Assembly: GCF_030064165.1 (NCBI RefSeq)
Contig: NZ_CP125947.1
Location: 1,054,001 to 1,118,000, forward strand
DNA: 64,000 nucleotides
From: Comamonas resistens
GTDB lineage: Bacteria; Pseudomonadota; Gammaproteobacteria; Burkholderiales; Burkholderiaceae_C
Direction: 5' to 3'
Shown: piece by piece, positions 36,425-44,560 of the stretch
Position numbering within the stretch: position 1 is the first letter of the stretch
Layout: every line of letters begins with the position of its first letter
Notes under the pieces: generated by a model
The model's database searches: none
What the model was told of the DNA's origin: nothing
The model's input: only the letters and a program-made list of their open reading frames with translations
Program-made: the position numbers and the translations under genes

Positions 36425-37645
36425 TCATTGATCAGAAGCATGGCGGCCAATTTCGGGCCAGTGGTGATGCAGATAGATCCAGGAGACCAGGCCGATCAGC
36501 ATCATGAGGATGGAGCCGGTTGCCAGCAACACGGCGGAGTGCATGACCAGCGGTGCGATCACGCCCGCGACAAAGCCGTTGGCAACCGAGCCGACCACAG
36601 CCTGCAAAGAGGAGGCCAGACCGCGCCGCTCGGGGTGGATGTCCAGTACCAGCAGCGTCACCACGGGCACCATCAGCGCCCAGCCATAGGCGAACAGACT
36701 GATGGGAATCAGTGCCCAGCTCACGTGGGCAGTCCAGAGCATATTGGCCACCAGGTTGACGATGGAAGTCAAACACATGATGAGAAAGCCGTGACGGATC
36801 TGGCGCTTGGGGGGAATGCGCCCGGCTAGACGCCCGCTGGTCCAGCTGCCGGCCATGATGCCGCTGATCGTGGCGATGAAGAACCAGAAGAACTGCGTGG
36901 GCTCCAGGTGCAGGATGTCGCCCAGAAAGGCGGGTGCCGACAGCAGATAGAGGAACATGCCGTTGAACGGTACGCCGCTGGCCAGTGCCAGCAACAGAAA
37001 GCGCGGGTCGGTGAGCAGCACGCCATAGCCTTGCATCAGCGGCTTGAAGCGAAAGGGCTGACGCTTTTCCAGGGGCAGCGACTCGGGCAGGAATTTGATG
37101 TTGATGGCCCAGAGCAGCACGCCAACCGCGCTCAGAAACCAGAACACCGCCTGCCAGCCCAGGTGCACGAACAGCCAGCCTCCGATCACCGGAGCGAGTG
37201 CAGGGGCGATGCCAAAGAAGATGGTGATCTGCGCCATCAGGCCCTGGGCCTGGGCGGGCGGAAAGATATCGCGCACGATGGCGCGCGAGACCACAATGCC
37301 GGCGCCCGTGGACAGGCCTTGCAGCGTGCGGAATACCACCAGCTGGGTGATATCGCGGGAAAGGGCACAGCCCGCAGAGGCCAGCGCAAAGGCCACCAGC
37401 CCCCAGAGAATTACCGGGCGGCGGCCGAAACTATCGGCCAGCGCGCCATGGAACAGGTTCATGAAGGCGAAGCCCAGCAGATAGGCAGACAGCGTCTGCT
37501 GCATCTCTATGGGCGTGGCACCTAGTGCCTGGGCGATGCCGGAGAAGGCAGGGATATAGGTGTCTACGGAAAACGGCCCGAGCATGCCGAGGATGGCCAG
37601 GAGAACGGCCAGTGTCCAGCGTGGACCGCGCCAGAAATGTTGCAT
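36425..37645 (-). CDS. Bcr/CflA family multidrug efflux MFS transporter
   Basis: The 406-residue protein has 12 membrane segments. The MFS loop motif ALADSFGRRPVILWGLVAFALAS and the N-terminal GPFSVDTYIPAFSGIAQALG are typical of the Bcr/CflA (DHA1) group. Such pumps export drugs such as bicyclomycin or small peptides by proton antiport. It is last before the bcs operon terminus on the same strand; the 89-bp gap after bcsG may allow read-through. Confidence 0.9.
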   Translation of the reverse strand: MQHFWRGPRWTLAVLLAILGMLGPFSVDTYIPAFSGIAQALGATPIEMQQTLSAYLLGFAFMNLFHGALADSFGRRPVILWGLVAFALASAGCALSRDITQLVVFRTLQGLSTGAGIVVSRAIVRDIFPPAQAQGLMAQITIFFGIAPALAPVIGGWLFVHLGWQAVFWFLSAVGVLLWAINIKFLPESLPLEKRQPFRFKPLMQGYGVLLTDPRFLLLALASGVPFNGMFLYLLSAPAFLGDILHLEPTQFFWFFIATISGIMAGSWTSGRLAGRIPPKRQIRHGFLIMCLTSIVNLVANMLWTAHVSWALIPISLFAYGWALMVPVVTLLVLDIHPERRGLASSLQAVVGSVANGFVAGVIAPLVMHSAVLLATGSILMMLIGLVSWIYLHHHWPEIGRHASDQ

Positions 37646-37734
37646 AGGAGATCAGTTGGAAGCCTGCGGCTACTGCGCCGCAGTGCTTCCGAGCATGCCA
37701 CAACTGCGGCAGGCTTTGCTGTGCGCTGCGCCGC

Positions 37735-39324
37735 TCAGTTGGTGTAGGGGATCCAGGCGTCAGTGCCGGACTTGAGCAGATATTGTCCGTTGTCGTCATG
37801 CATGACGACGACATCCGCGTTTTCTGCAACGAAGCGCGTGCCCTGCAACTGAGCCACCCGGCCGGCCAGTGGCGTGGCTCCGGGACGATAGGGGTTGTCC
37901 TGCATGAGGTTGTTGACCAGCGTGAAGAGGTCGAAGTAGCTTGTGGGCTTGCTCACGATCACAGGGCCGGTTTGGGCGGAGGGCTGACCGGCAGGGGCTG
38001 CTCCAGTCGCACCGGCTGGATGCGGCAGGCCGATGAGCTTGATGGCCGTGGGCACCAGGGTCACGCGCGGGCCGGGGATCTCGCGCATGCCAGAGATCTG
38101 CATCTTGTCACCCCGCAGCGAGGCGCCGTGCTCGGGCACCAGCATCAGTAGCACGGGGCGGCCGCTGGACTCAAGGAGGCTGATGAAGCGGTCGAAGTCA
38201 GACAACAGCTGCGTCAGCCGTGGCTTGTAGGTCTGCAGGCTGTTGCGCGATGCAATGCCGGGCACACGGTTGCCGTCGTGCAGAGTGATGGTGTTGTAGT
38301 ACAGGGCCACAGGCTCGTCGCCGCGGCTTTGGCGTTCCTTCCACCACTGTGATAGCAGGGCCAGATCGCTGTAGACAGGAGAGCCGTCAAAACTCTGCAT
38401 GGCCTCTGGGGCGCCCTGGTTCTTCTCCATCTTGCCTGCGAAGCCGCCGCGCTCCTGCAGCGACTGGGCAAAGTCGTCAAAGACGCCGTTATGGTTGAGC
38501 AGGGCACTGGTGTGGTAGCCGACCTGTTCCAGACTGGGGAAGACGTTGCAGGCCGAGTCCGTGCCTTCATAGAGGGCCTTGTGCGGCATCTGGCCACAAC
38601 TGCCGTGCAGCACGCGCAACTGGGCCGGGCCGCTGTAACTGGCCGCGCTGTTGAACTGGGTGAAGACGGCGTCGAAGCGCTGCAGCAGAGGTGTGTTGCG
38701 CATGCCTTCGAACTCCATGTCGTCCCAGGCCAATGAGCACACATGCAGCAGCACGATATCGAAGGGCGGTGTGGTGCCCGAGGCGAAGTTCAGCCGGCGC
38801 TGGTGTTCACTGGCGTAGAAGTTGGCAAGCAAGGCATCGGGCGTGGCTGCGGGTGCGGCGGCACCGGGCTGGGCGCTGTCTTGGGTCTGGGCAAGCACGG
38901 GCTTGACAGGTCCTTGTTGCAGGCGGGTGACCAGCGGAACGCTCAGAATGGCCAGCAGTGCAAACGTGGCAAAGCGGATGCGGCGCGCCAGTACGCTGTA
39001 GAGCGCCAGCAGAACGACAAAGCCCAGCAGGGCCTGCCAGGAGACGACGCGCTGCACCAGCTCGAGCATGTAGCTGGCACTGAAGCCGGCCAGCGCCGAG
39101 ACCTGGGACAGCACGCGCGAGATGGGCGGGAAGTGCGTGTCGTAGTACAGCAGGGCGATGGCCGCGATCAGGCCCACGGCCAGGCGCAGGCTCTTCCATA
39201 GCCGTGATTGCAGTGGCCAGAACACAACGAGGGCCAGCAGCAGGTTCAATAGCCAATGCAGGCTCAGGTAGCCGGCGTAGTGCAGGCCGACCTTGGCGAG
39301 AAAATAGAAACTCCAGTAGCTCAT
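37735..39324 (-). CDS. bcsG: Cellulose biosynthesis protein BcsG (cellulose phosphoethanolamine transferase)
   Basis: The 529-residue protein has an N-terminal membrane part (about 4-5 segments in residues 1-135) and a C-terminal periplasmic alkaline-phosphatase-fold domain. Family active-site segments are present: HVCSLAWDDMEFEGM, the nucleophile serine region NSAASYSGPAQLRVLHGSCGQ, and the zinc-site PEHGAS near residue 405. In enterobacteria BcsG moves phosphoethanolamine from lipid to glucose units of cellulose. It overlaps the bcsA stop by 4 bp and is the last gene of the operon. Confidence 0.9.
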   Translation of the reverse strand: MSYWSFYFLAKVGLHYAGYLSLHWLLNLLLALVVFWPLQSRLWKSLRLAVGLIAAIALLYYDTHFPPISRVLSQVSALAGFSASYMLELVQRVVSWQALLGFVVLLALYSVLARRIRFATFALLAILSVPLVTRLQQGPVKPVLAQTQDSAQPGAAAPAATPDALLANFYASEHQRRLNFASGTTPPFDIVLLHVCSLAWDDMEFEGMRNTPLLQRFDAVFTQFNSAASYSGPAQLRVLHGSCGQMPHKALYEGTDSACNVFPSLEQVGYHTSALLNHNGVFDDFAQSLQERGGFAGKMEKNQGAPEAMQSFDGSPVYSDLALLSQWWKERQSRGDEPVALYYNTITLHDGNRVPGIASRNSLQTYKPRLTQLLSDFDRFISLLESSGRPVLLMLVPEHGASLRGDKMQISGMREIPGPRVTLVPTAIKLIGLPHPAGATGAAPAGQPSAQTGPVIVSKPTSYFDLFTLVNNLMQDNPYRPGATPLAGRVAQLQGTRFVAENADVVVMHDDNGQYLLKSGTDAWIPYTN

Positions 39325-41906
39325 GGCGTGCTCTTAGAAGGCGTGAGAAGGGACTGTCGGGCGCTGCGCATTTCCGCAACCAGGGAGTGCCAGAACTTGC
39401 GGTATCCATGCAGGCCCAGGATGCCGAGTTCGAGCAGGCCCTGCAGGGGTTTGTCGGTGTCGTGCTCGTTGCTCCATTCGCGCCAGGCGGCGGGGCGCGC
39501 GAACGTACATTGCACCAGCTGTATCTGCTGGAACTTGTTCAGTTCGCCGAACTCCAGCCCTATGGCACCGTTTGCATGGCAGGCGATGACGCGTGCGGGG
39601 AAGACGCATTCGCGCTGGTCGAACCACAGGCCAACATCCAGGTTGCTGCCGGGAGGCAGGGTCAGGCCCGGCGCGGCCTGCAGGCCCAGGCCGGACATGG
39701 AGAAGTCGGTGCAGTTGGTTTTGAGCACATGACCCGAAGGCAGGTACAGCGTGGCTGGCAGCTCGGATGCCACGCGGTGCATGCGGCGTACCTGCTTGGA
39801 CTCGGTGGCCACGCCCAGCGCCGTGCCCAGCATGAAGATGCTGTAGGCCGTCCAGACCATGTTGAGCAGCACGGTCAGCGGCTCGTCGGAGTTGGCGTAG
39901 ACAAGGCGCCACAGGCCCACAAAGAAGGCAGTAATGTTGAGCAGAACCAGGACTGTGTAGGGTCGGGAGATGGCCCAGTCGAAATAGCTGTGCGTGACAA
40001 GCCCGCCCTTGGCCGTGACATTGAATTTTCCATGGCGTGGCGACAGCAGGGCCACCGTGGTGGGAAGGGCGATGTACCAGGCCAGAACGGTTTCATAGAC
40101 CTCGGCCCAGAAAGTGTGGCGGAACTTGCCCTGTACGTGGGCGTTGGCGATGTTGGTCTGCAATATGTAGGGCAGTACATAGAGCATCAGCAGCACGGCA
40201 TTGGTGTTGATGATGTGCAGCTCGAAGAACAGATAGGCCATGGGGGCCGTGAGGAACACCAGTCGCGGCAGGCCGAAGAAGAAGTGCAGCATGGCATTGG
40301 CATAGCAGATGCGCTGCCACAGGCTCAGACCGGCCTTGAGGAAGGGGTTGTCCAGCCGGAAGATCTGTGCCATGCCGCGCGCCCAGCGGATGCGCTGGCC
40401 GATGTGGGCGGAGAGGCTTTCGGTGGCCAGGCCCGCAGCCTGTGTTTCATTGATATAGGCCGTGTTGTAGCCCTTGCTGTGCAGCTTGAGCGCAGTGTGG
40501 GCGTCTTCGGTCACCGTCTCCACGGCAATGCCGCCGACTTCCAGCAGGGGGCCGCGCCGCAACACGGCGCAGGAGCCGCAGAAAAAGGTGGCATTCCAGA
40601 AGTCGTTGCCGTCCTGGATGAGGCCGTAGAACAGCGCCCCTTCGTTGGGTACACGCCGGAAGGTGCCCAGGTTGCGCTCGAAAGGGTCGGGCGAGAAGAA
40701 ATGGTGCGGCGTCTGCAGCATGGCGCACAGCGGATCGCGCTGGAACCATCCACCGGCGGTCTTGAGGAAGCTGCGCGTGGGAATGTGGTCGCAATCGAAG
40801 ATGGCGACGAGTTCTCCGTCGGTTTGCGCGAGGGCATGGTTGAGATTGCCCGCCTTGGCATGGCGGTTGTCCGTGCGACAGATGTAGCCCACCCCCAACT
40901 GGTTGGCGAAGTCGCGGAATTCTTCGCGACGGCCATCATCCAGGATGTAGACCTTGAGCTTGTCCTCGGGCCAGTCCAGCGCCATGGCAGCCAGCACCGT
41001 GGGCCTGACCACGCTCAGGGGCTCGTTGTAGGTGGGGATGAAGACGTCCACCGTGGGCCAGCTCGAGGGCGGTCCGGACAGCGGGGCGGGCTTGCGCTGC
41101 AGCGGCCAGGCCGTCTGTATGAAGCCCAGGATGACGATCAGCCAGGTGTAGGCTTCGGCGGCCAGCAGGCCATAGCCGAGAGCCGCTTCCAGCGCGCTGT
41201 CGAACTGCAGCGTGTTGTTCATGCGCCACCAGGCATAGCGTCCCATGGCCATCAGGCTCAGCGTGGACAGGGCCAGCGATGGAAAGCGCCCGGGCAGCTT
41301 GCGCAGGACCAGGGAGAGCAGCCAGATGATGATCAGGAACAGCAACTGCCCGGCCCAGCTCAGGGGCGTGGTCATGACCACCGCCGTGACGGCGGCGCCT
41401 GCCCCCAGCACGGCCCAGCGCATGCCCGGAATGGCGAACAGCGGATGCAGCAGCGAGTCGGCCTGACGGCCGAAGGCGTCCGAATCGATGCGCGAGGCCA
41501 CGCGTTCGGCGCCGCGCATGGCCATGCGTATGGGCCAGGACAGGATCAGCAGCAGGGGGCGCAGCAGCAGCCACACTCCGCTCCAGATCCAGGCCAGCGC
41601 CTGGAACATGGGCTGCAGCACTGCGACCAGCAGGTTTTCCAGGTGCATGCCGCCTTGGCGGCCTGAAGGGTCGGGGCGAAGGAACAGGGCCAGCAGCCAC
41701 TGTTGTGGCGAGGCACCGGAATCCAGTTGCAACTGGTGCGCCAGCCATTGCAGCGGGTCGGGCACCTGTGTGGAAGTCAGAGGCATCCAGGCCTGCGTGC
41801 GGCGGGGCAGCACGAACAGTCGCCTGGCCCACGAGGACCACTGCGCGGGCTGCTCGACCTGCAACTGATTGGCCAGCCAGAGGGCGCTGAAGTGCAGAGG
41901 GTTCAT
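39321..41906 (-). CDS. bcsA: Cellulose synthase catalytic subunit (UDP-forming)
   Basis: The 861-residue membrane glycosyltransferase (GT2) has all catalytic motifs: VFIPTYNEP, FDCDH (about residue 370), TEDAHT (about 466) and QRIRW (about 504). Helices surround this core. The C-terminal PilZ domain has RRMHRV (about 707) and DFSMSG (about 734), the two motifs that bind cyclic di-GMP and release autoinhibition. The ATG at 41906 overlaps the bcsQ stop by 4 bp. The N-terminal ~200 residues before the first canonical helix resemble the enterobacterial BcsA N-terminal extension. Confidence 0.97.
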   Translation of the reverse strand: MNPLHFSALWLANQLQVEQPAQWSSWARRLFVLPRRTQAWMPLTSTQVPDPLQWLAHQLQLDSGASPQQWLLALFLRPDPSGRQGGMHLENLLVAVLQPMFQALAWIWSGVWLLLRPLLLILSWPIRMAMRGAERVASRIDSDAFGRQADSLLHPLFAIPGMRWAVLGAGAAVTAVVMTTPLSWAGQLLFLIIIWLLSLVLRKLPGRFPSLALSTLSLMAMGRYAWWRMNNTLQFDSALEAALGYGLLAAEAYTWLIVILGFIQTAWPLQRKPAPLSGPPSSWPTVDVFIPTYNEPLSVVRPTVLAAMALDWPEDKLKVYILDDGRREEFRDFANQLGVGYICRTDNRHAKAGNLNHALAQTDGELVAIFDCDHIPTRSFLKTAGGWFQRDPLCAMLQTPHHFFSPDPFERNLGTFRRVPNEGALFYGLIQDGNDFWNATFFCGSCAVLRRGPLLEVGGIAVETVTEDAHTALKLHSKGYNTAYINETQAAGLATESLSAHIGQRIRWARGMAQIFRLDNPFLKAGLSLWQRICYANAMLHFFFGLPRLVFLTAPMAYLFFELHIINTNAVLLMLYVLPYILQTNIANAHVQGKFRHTFWAEVYETVLAWYIALPTTVALLSPRHGKFNVTAKGGLVTHSYFDWAISRPYTVLVLLNITAFFVGLWRLVYANSDEPLTVLLNMVWTAYSIFMLGTALGVATESKQVRRMHRVASELPATLYLPSGHVLKTNCTDFSMSGLGLQAAPGLTLPPGSNLDVGLWFDQRECVFPARVIACHANGAIGLEFGELNKFQQIQLVQCTFARPAAWREWSNEHDTDKPLQGLLELGILGLHGYRKFWHSLVAEMRSARQSLLTPSKSTP

Positions 41907-42670
41907 GGCGGATCCTGGGGCAGGAGGGCGAGATCTGACAACAGCCTGAAGGCCAGTCCCTGGAAGTCGTGGGCGGACTGCGCGTCGGGTAGGCGTTGAT
42001 GTACACACAGGCCTTGCGAGAGGGCTTCGCAGATGGCTTCGTCGTCATGGACCAGATCTGGCAGCAGGGCCTCCCCCCATTGCTGGCGCAATTGCTCCAG
42101 CGCGGCCTGCTGGGTCGGGCGGCGTGGTGCGTAGCGGTTCACGACCAGTTGTAGCCGCGTCTGGGGCGCTAGGCTTTGCTGCAGCGCCTGTATGGCGGCA
42201 TGCGCCTGCAAGGTGCGCTCGGAAGCGTCCAGCACCACGACCGCCAGGTCGGCAGCCTGCAGGGCTTGACGGCCCAGGGGGGAGCATGGAGGGGGTGCGT
42301 CCATGACTACGAGGGTGGAGGATGACAGGTCCAATGCTTGCAGGTTTTCGGACAGCCAGTTGGGATGGCTTTGCCAGTGCGCATGCAGGCGGTTGCATTC
42401 CTGGTCATTGAGGTAACCGCGCGGCATGTATTGCAAGCCCGCAGAGTTGGCCATTGCAGCCTGGCCCCACCACTGTTGCTGCAGCAGCGCATTGCTCCAG
42501 CCCTGTGCGGCGCAGGAAGGCAGACCCAGGTAGCGTCCCAGCATGTTGCCGGGACTCAGGTCCAGGGCCAGGCAGTCGCTGCCGCGCTGCACAGCCAGTA
42601 CCGAAATATGGGCGGCCAGAGTGGTGCAGCCTGAGCCTCCGAGGGGGGAGATAAAGACGAGACGTTGCAT
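41903..42670 (-). CDS. bcsQ: Cellulose biosynthesis protein BcsQ (MinD/ParA-like)
   Basis: This is a SIMIBI-class P-loop protein of about 255 residues. It begins MQRLVFISPLGGSGCTTLAAH, where the deviant Walker A would be KGGxGKTT. Here the first lysine is Leu and the second is Cys, so both nucleotide-contacting lysines are missing. VVMDAPP is the switch region. In E. coli BcsQ localises cellulose synthesis to the pole and binds BcsE/R. ATG at 42670 follows the bcsF stop by 5 bp. The 42790 reading overlaps bcsF and is rejected. Confidence 0.88.
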   Translation of the reverse strand: MQRLVFISPLGGSGCTTLAAHISVLAVQRGSDCLALDLSPGNMLGRYLGLPSCAAQGWSNALLQQQWWGQAAMANSAGLQYMPRGYLNDQECNRLHAHWQSHPNWLSENLQALDLSSSTLVVMDAPPPCSPLGRQALQAADLAVVVLDASERTLQAHAAIQALQQSLAPQTRLQLVVNRYAPRRPTQQAALEQLRQQWGEALLPDLVHDDEAICEALSQGLCVHQRLPDAQSAHDFQGLAFRLLSDLALLPQDPP

Positions 42671-42675
42671 GAGGC

Positions 42676-42849
42676 TTAGCCTTTTCCTGAAGGACGCGCC
42701 GATGGTCCTGGCTGGTAGGGCTGGAGATAGTGGGGCCTGCGCAGGCGGCTCAGCAGCTTGTTGCCGGATTCGATGCGTCCGAGCAGCCACAGTGCCACGG
42801 CGATGACGATGCCAGCAGTGATGCCGGTGAGGAACAGGAAAAAGGACAT
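42676..42849 (-). CDS. bcsF: Cellulose biosynthesis protein BcsF (small membrane protein)
   Basis: This 57-residue reading was made directly on the minus strand: MSFFLFLTGITAGIVIAVAL, then WLLGRIESGNKLLSRLRRPH, then YLQPYQPG and a basic tail. There is one N-terminal membrane helix followed by a basic stretch and an RRPHYLQP motif resembling the KPRYVKP of E. coli BcsF. It sits 9 bp after the bcsE stop and 5 bp before bcsQ, with a clear ATG at 42849. BcsF recruits BcsE to the membrane in enterobacteria. The assignment rests on position, size, topology and this short motif. Confidence 0.75.
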   Translation of the reverse strand: MSFFLFLTGITAGIVIAVALWLLGRIESGNKLLSRLRRPHYLQPYQPGPSARPSGKG

Positions 42850-42858
42850 GGCGTATTC

Positions 42859-44559
42859 CTAGGCGCTGTGAGGCGGGGAAGGACGTCTGGGGATGGGGCT
42901 GTGGCCCATGACCGATGCGCTTGCGGCTGCATCTGTCGCTGGTGCGATACGGGGCAGGGTTGCAGATGGCTGCACGGAGTTGTGCATCTGTGCGTTAATC
43001 GGGCGACGGGCAGTCGTGCCTGGCATTGCCACTGCGGTGTAGTCGGGTAGCCCAGCCTCGGCGGCCGATTGCAGGCGACCCAGCATCAGCAGCATGCCTT
43101 CGTGGCTACTGTCTGAAGTCTGGGAGCTGAACAACTGGGCCAGGGGCTGCAGGAAAAGACGGGGCAGGGCAGTGTCGATATCGGACTCCCCACAGGCGAA
43201 CAGGAAGACGTAGATGGAATCATGGTCGGCGGTGATGAGGTCTCCGTCGCGCGAGGGGCGATAGGCTTCTATGGCCTGGATATGGGAGGCATGGCTTAGC
43301 AGCCGCAACTGGATCAGGCTATGGCTCAGGCCCATGGGTTGCGTCTTGCGCAGCATGTTCAGGGTCAGGGTGCAGAAATACGCAGGCTGCTGATAGCCCC
43401 GTTCCGGAATGGGCAGAAAGGCATCTAGGGCCTGCTCGTAGCTTTCGGGAACCTGGCGCGAGAAACGCTGGGACTGCAGGTCCCGCAGTCGCTGCAGCAG
43501 CCGGGAAAAGCCCAGCTCGCGGTAGATGACGTCGTTGGCACCCAAGCGCAGCAGCGCCTGCTCGCTGTTCAGGCGTAGCTTGCCAACGGTTTCGCGGACT
43601 ACGATCTTGAGCGTCTGCGGGTGGGTGCGTCGCAACTGGTGCACCATGCGAGCCAGAGCTTCGAATTCGATGCTGCTGCCGGCGTCCAGCAACACGGTTG
43701 CACCTAGGGCGTGTTGCACGGCTTCGGGGATTAGTTCCCGGGTCGCGACCACATGCCAGGGCGCAGGCGGCTGGCGCTGGTCCGCAACGGCGGCCTGCGT
43801 GGCATAGACATCCAGTTCGTCGGGCGCGTATATGAGCTGTGCGGAGGACCCCTGCATGACGACACCGTTGGCGTGCAGGCGCTGGGCGGTATCGGCCCAG
43901 TCTGGCGCCTGCAGGCCCAGCCGGATGGCGAAGACGGCACCCTGCGCGCTGTTCCAACGCTCCAGGCGCAGAGCCAGCCCATTGCCGTCCTGCTCCAGGA
44001 GGGCGTAGTACGGGAAGGCGTGAGCAAAGCTGGTCAGCATGCCATGCACTTCGTCGCCCGGTGCTTCAAAGCACAGTATCACAGGCGCCTTGCGCTGGCT
44101 TGCCCATTGGTGGAGCTGGCCAGCCAGACGGTGGATGCGCTCCAGGGAGGCGCCGGTGAACAGGGGCGAGGCGTCGAGCAGACACAGCGCCTGCTGTGGT
44201 CTCAGGCCCGCGCGCTTGAGATCCTTGTGCAGGGCGGCAAAGCCGGCTTCCTGCAGCTGGCTCTGGGCGGTGCTTGGCAGTACCCAGGCGTCGGGACGGG
44301 GGGCTGTGTGATTGTCCGGCTGGGTGGCGAACAGACGGTCCAGCAGAAGCGCATCAGGAGCCACCAGCATGGTGGGAAAGTCCCGGCATAGGTCCTGGAC
44401 CAGATGCCGGCGCCAGTTTTCGAAAGCCGTACCGGACGAGCCAGCGAGCGCGATCACACCGCTGTGCGGCAGCTTTCCCATATCGTCCGGCAGGCCGTCT
44501 ATGCCCAGGTTGCCGGCGGTAAGAGCGGGGCTGGTTTGGGCCATGGTCGTCTGTTGCAT
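42859..44559 (-). CDS. bcsE: Cellulose biosynthesis protein BcsE (c-di-GMP-binding)
   Basis: The 566-residue cytoplasmic protein has an N-terminal degenerate P-loop/REC-like half and a C-terminal GIL (GGDEF I-site-like) domain. An RDGD (about residue 435) matches the RxGD motif that binds c-di-GMP in BcsE. VRETVGKLRLNSEQALLRLGANDVIYRE matches the conserved central region. The C-terminal ~55 residues are Pro/Ala/Ser-rich and probably disordered. It starts 1 bp after the bcsC stop. A second start at 44544 (MAQTSP) is possible. Confidence 0.88.
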   Translation of the reverse strand: MQQTTMAQTSPALTAGNLGIDGLPDDMGKLPHSGVIALAGSSGTAFENWRRHLVQDLCRDFPTMLVAPDALLLDRLFATQPDNHTAPRPDAWVLPSTAQSQLQEAGFAALHKDLKRAGLRPQQALCLLDASPLFTGASLERIHRLAGQLHQWASQRKAPVILCFEAPGDEVHGMLTSFAHAFPYYALLEQDGNGLALRLERWNSAQGAVFAIRLGLQAPDWADTAQRLHANGVVMQGSSAQLIYAPDELDVYATQAAVADQRQPPAPWHVVATRELIPEAVQHALGATVLLDAGSSIEFEALARMVHQLRRTHPQTLKIVVRETVGKLRLNSEQALLRLGANDVIYRELGFSRLLQRLRDLQSQRFSRQVPESYEQALDAFLPIPERGYQQPAYFCTLTLNMLRKTQPMGLSHSLIQLRLLSHASHIQAIEAYRPSRDGDLITADHDSIYVFLFACGESDIDTALPRLFLQPLAQLFSSQTSDSSHEGMLLMLGRLQSAAEAGLPDYTAVAMPGTTARRPINAQMHNSVQPSATLPRIAPATDAAASASVMGHSPIPRRPSPPHSA

Positions 44560-44560
44560 G

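Noticed and set aside
39204..41666. 820-codon open frame antisense to bcsA
   Set aside because: It lacks any family motif, and bcsA on the other strand is complete with all catalytic residues.
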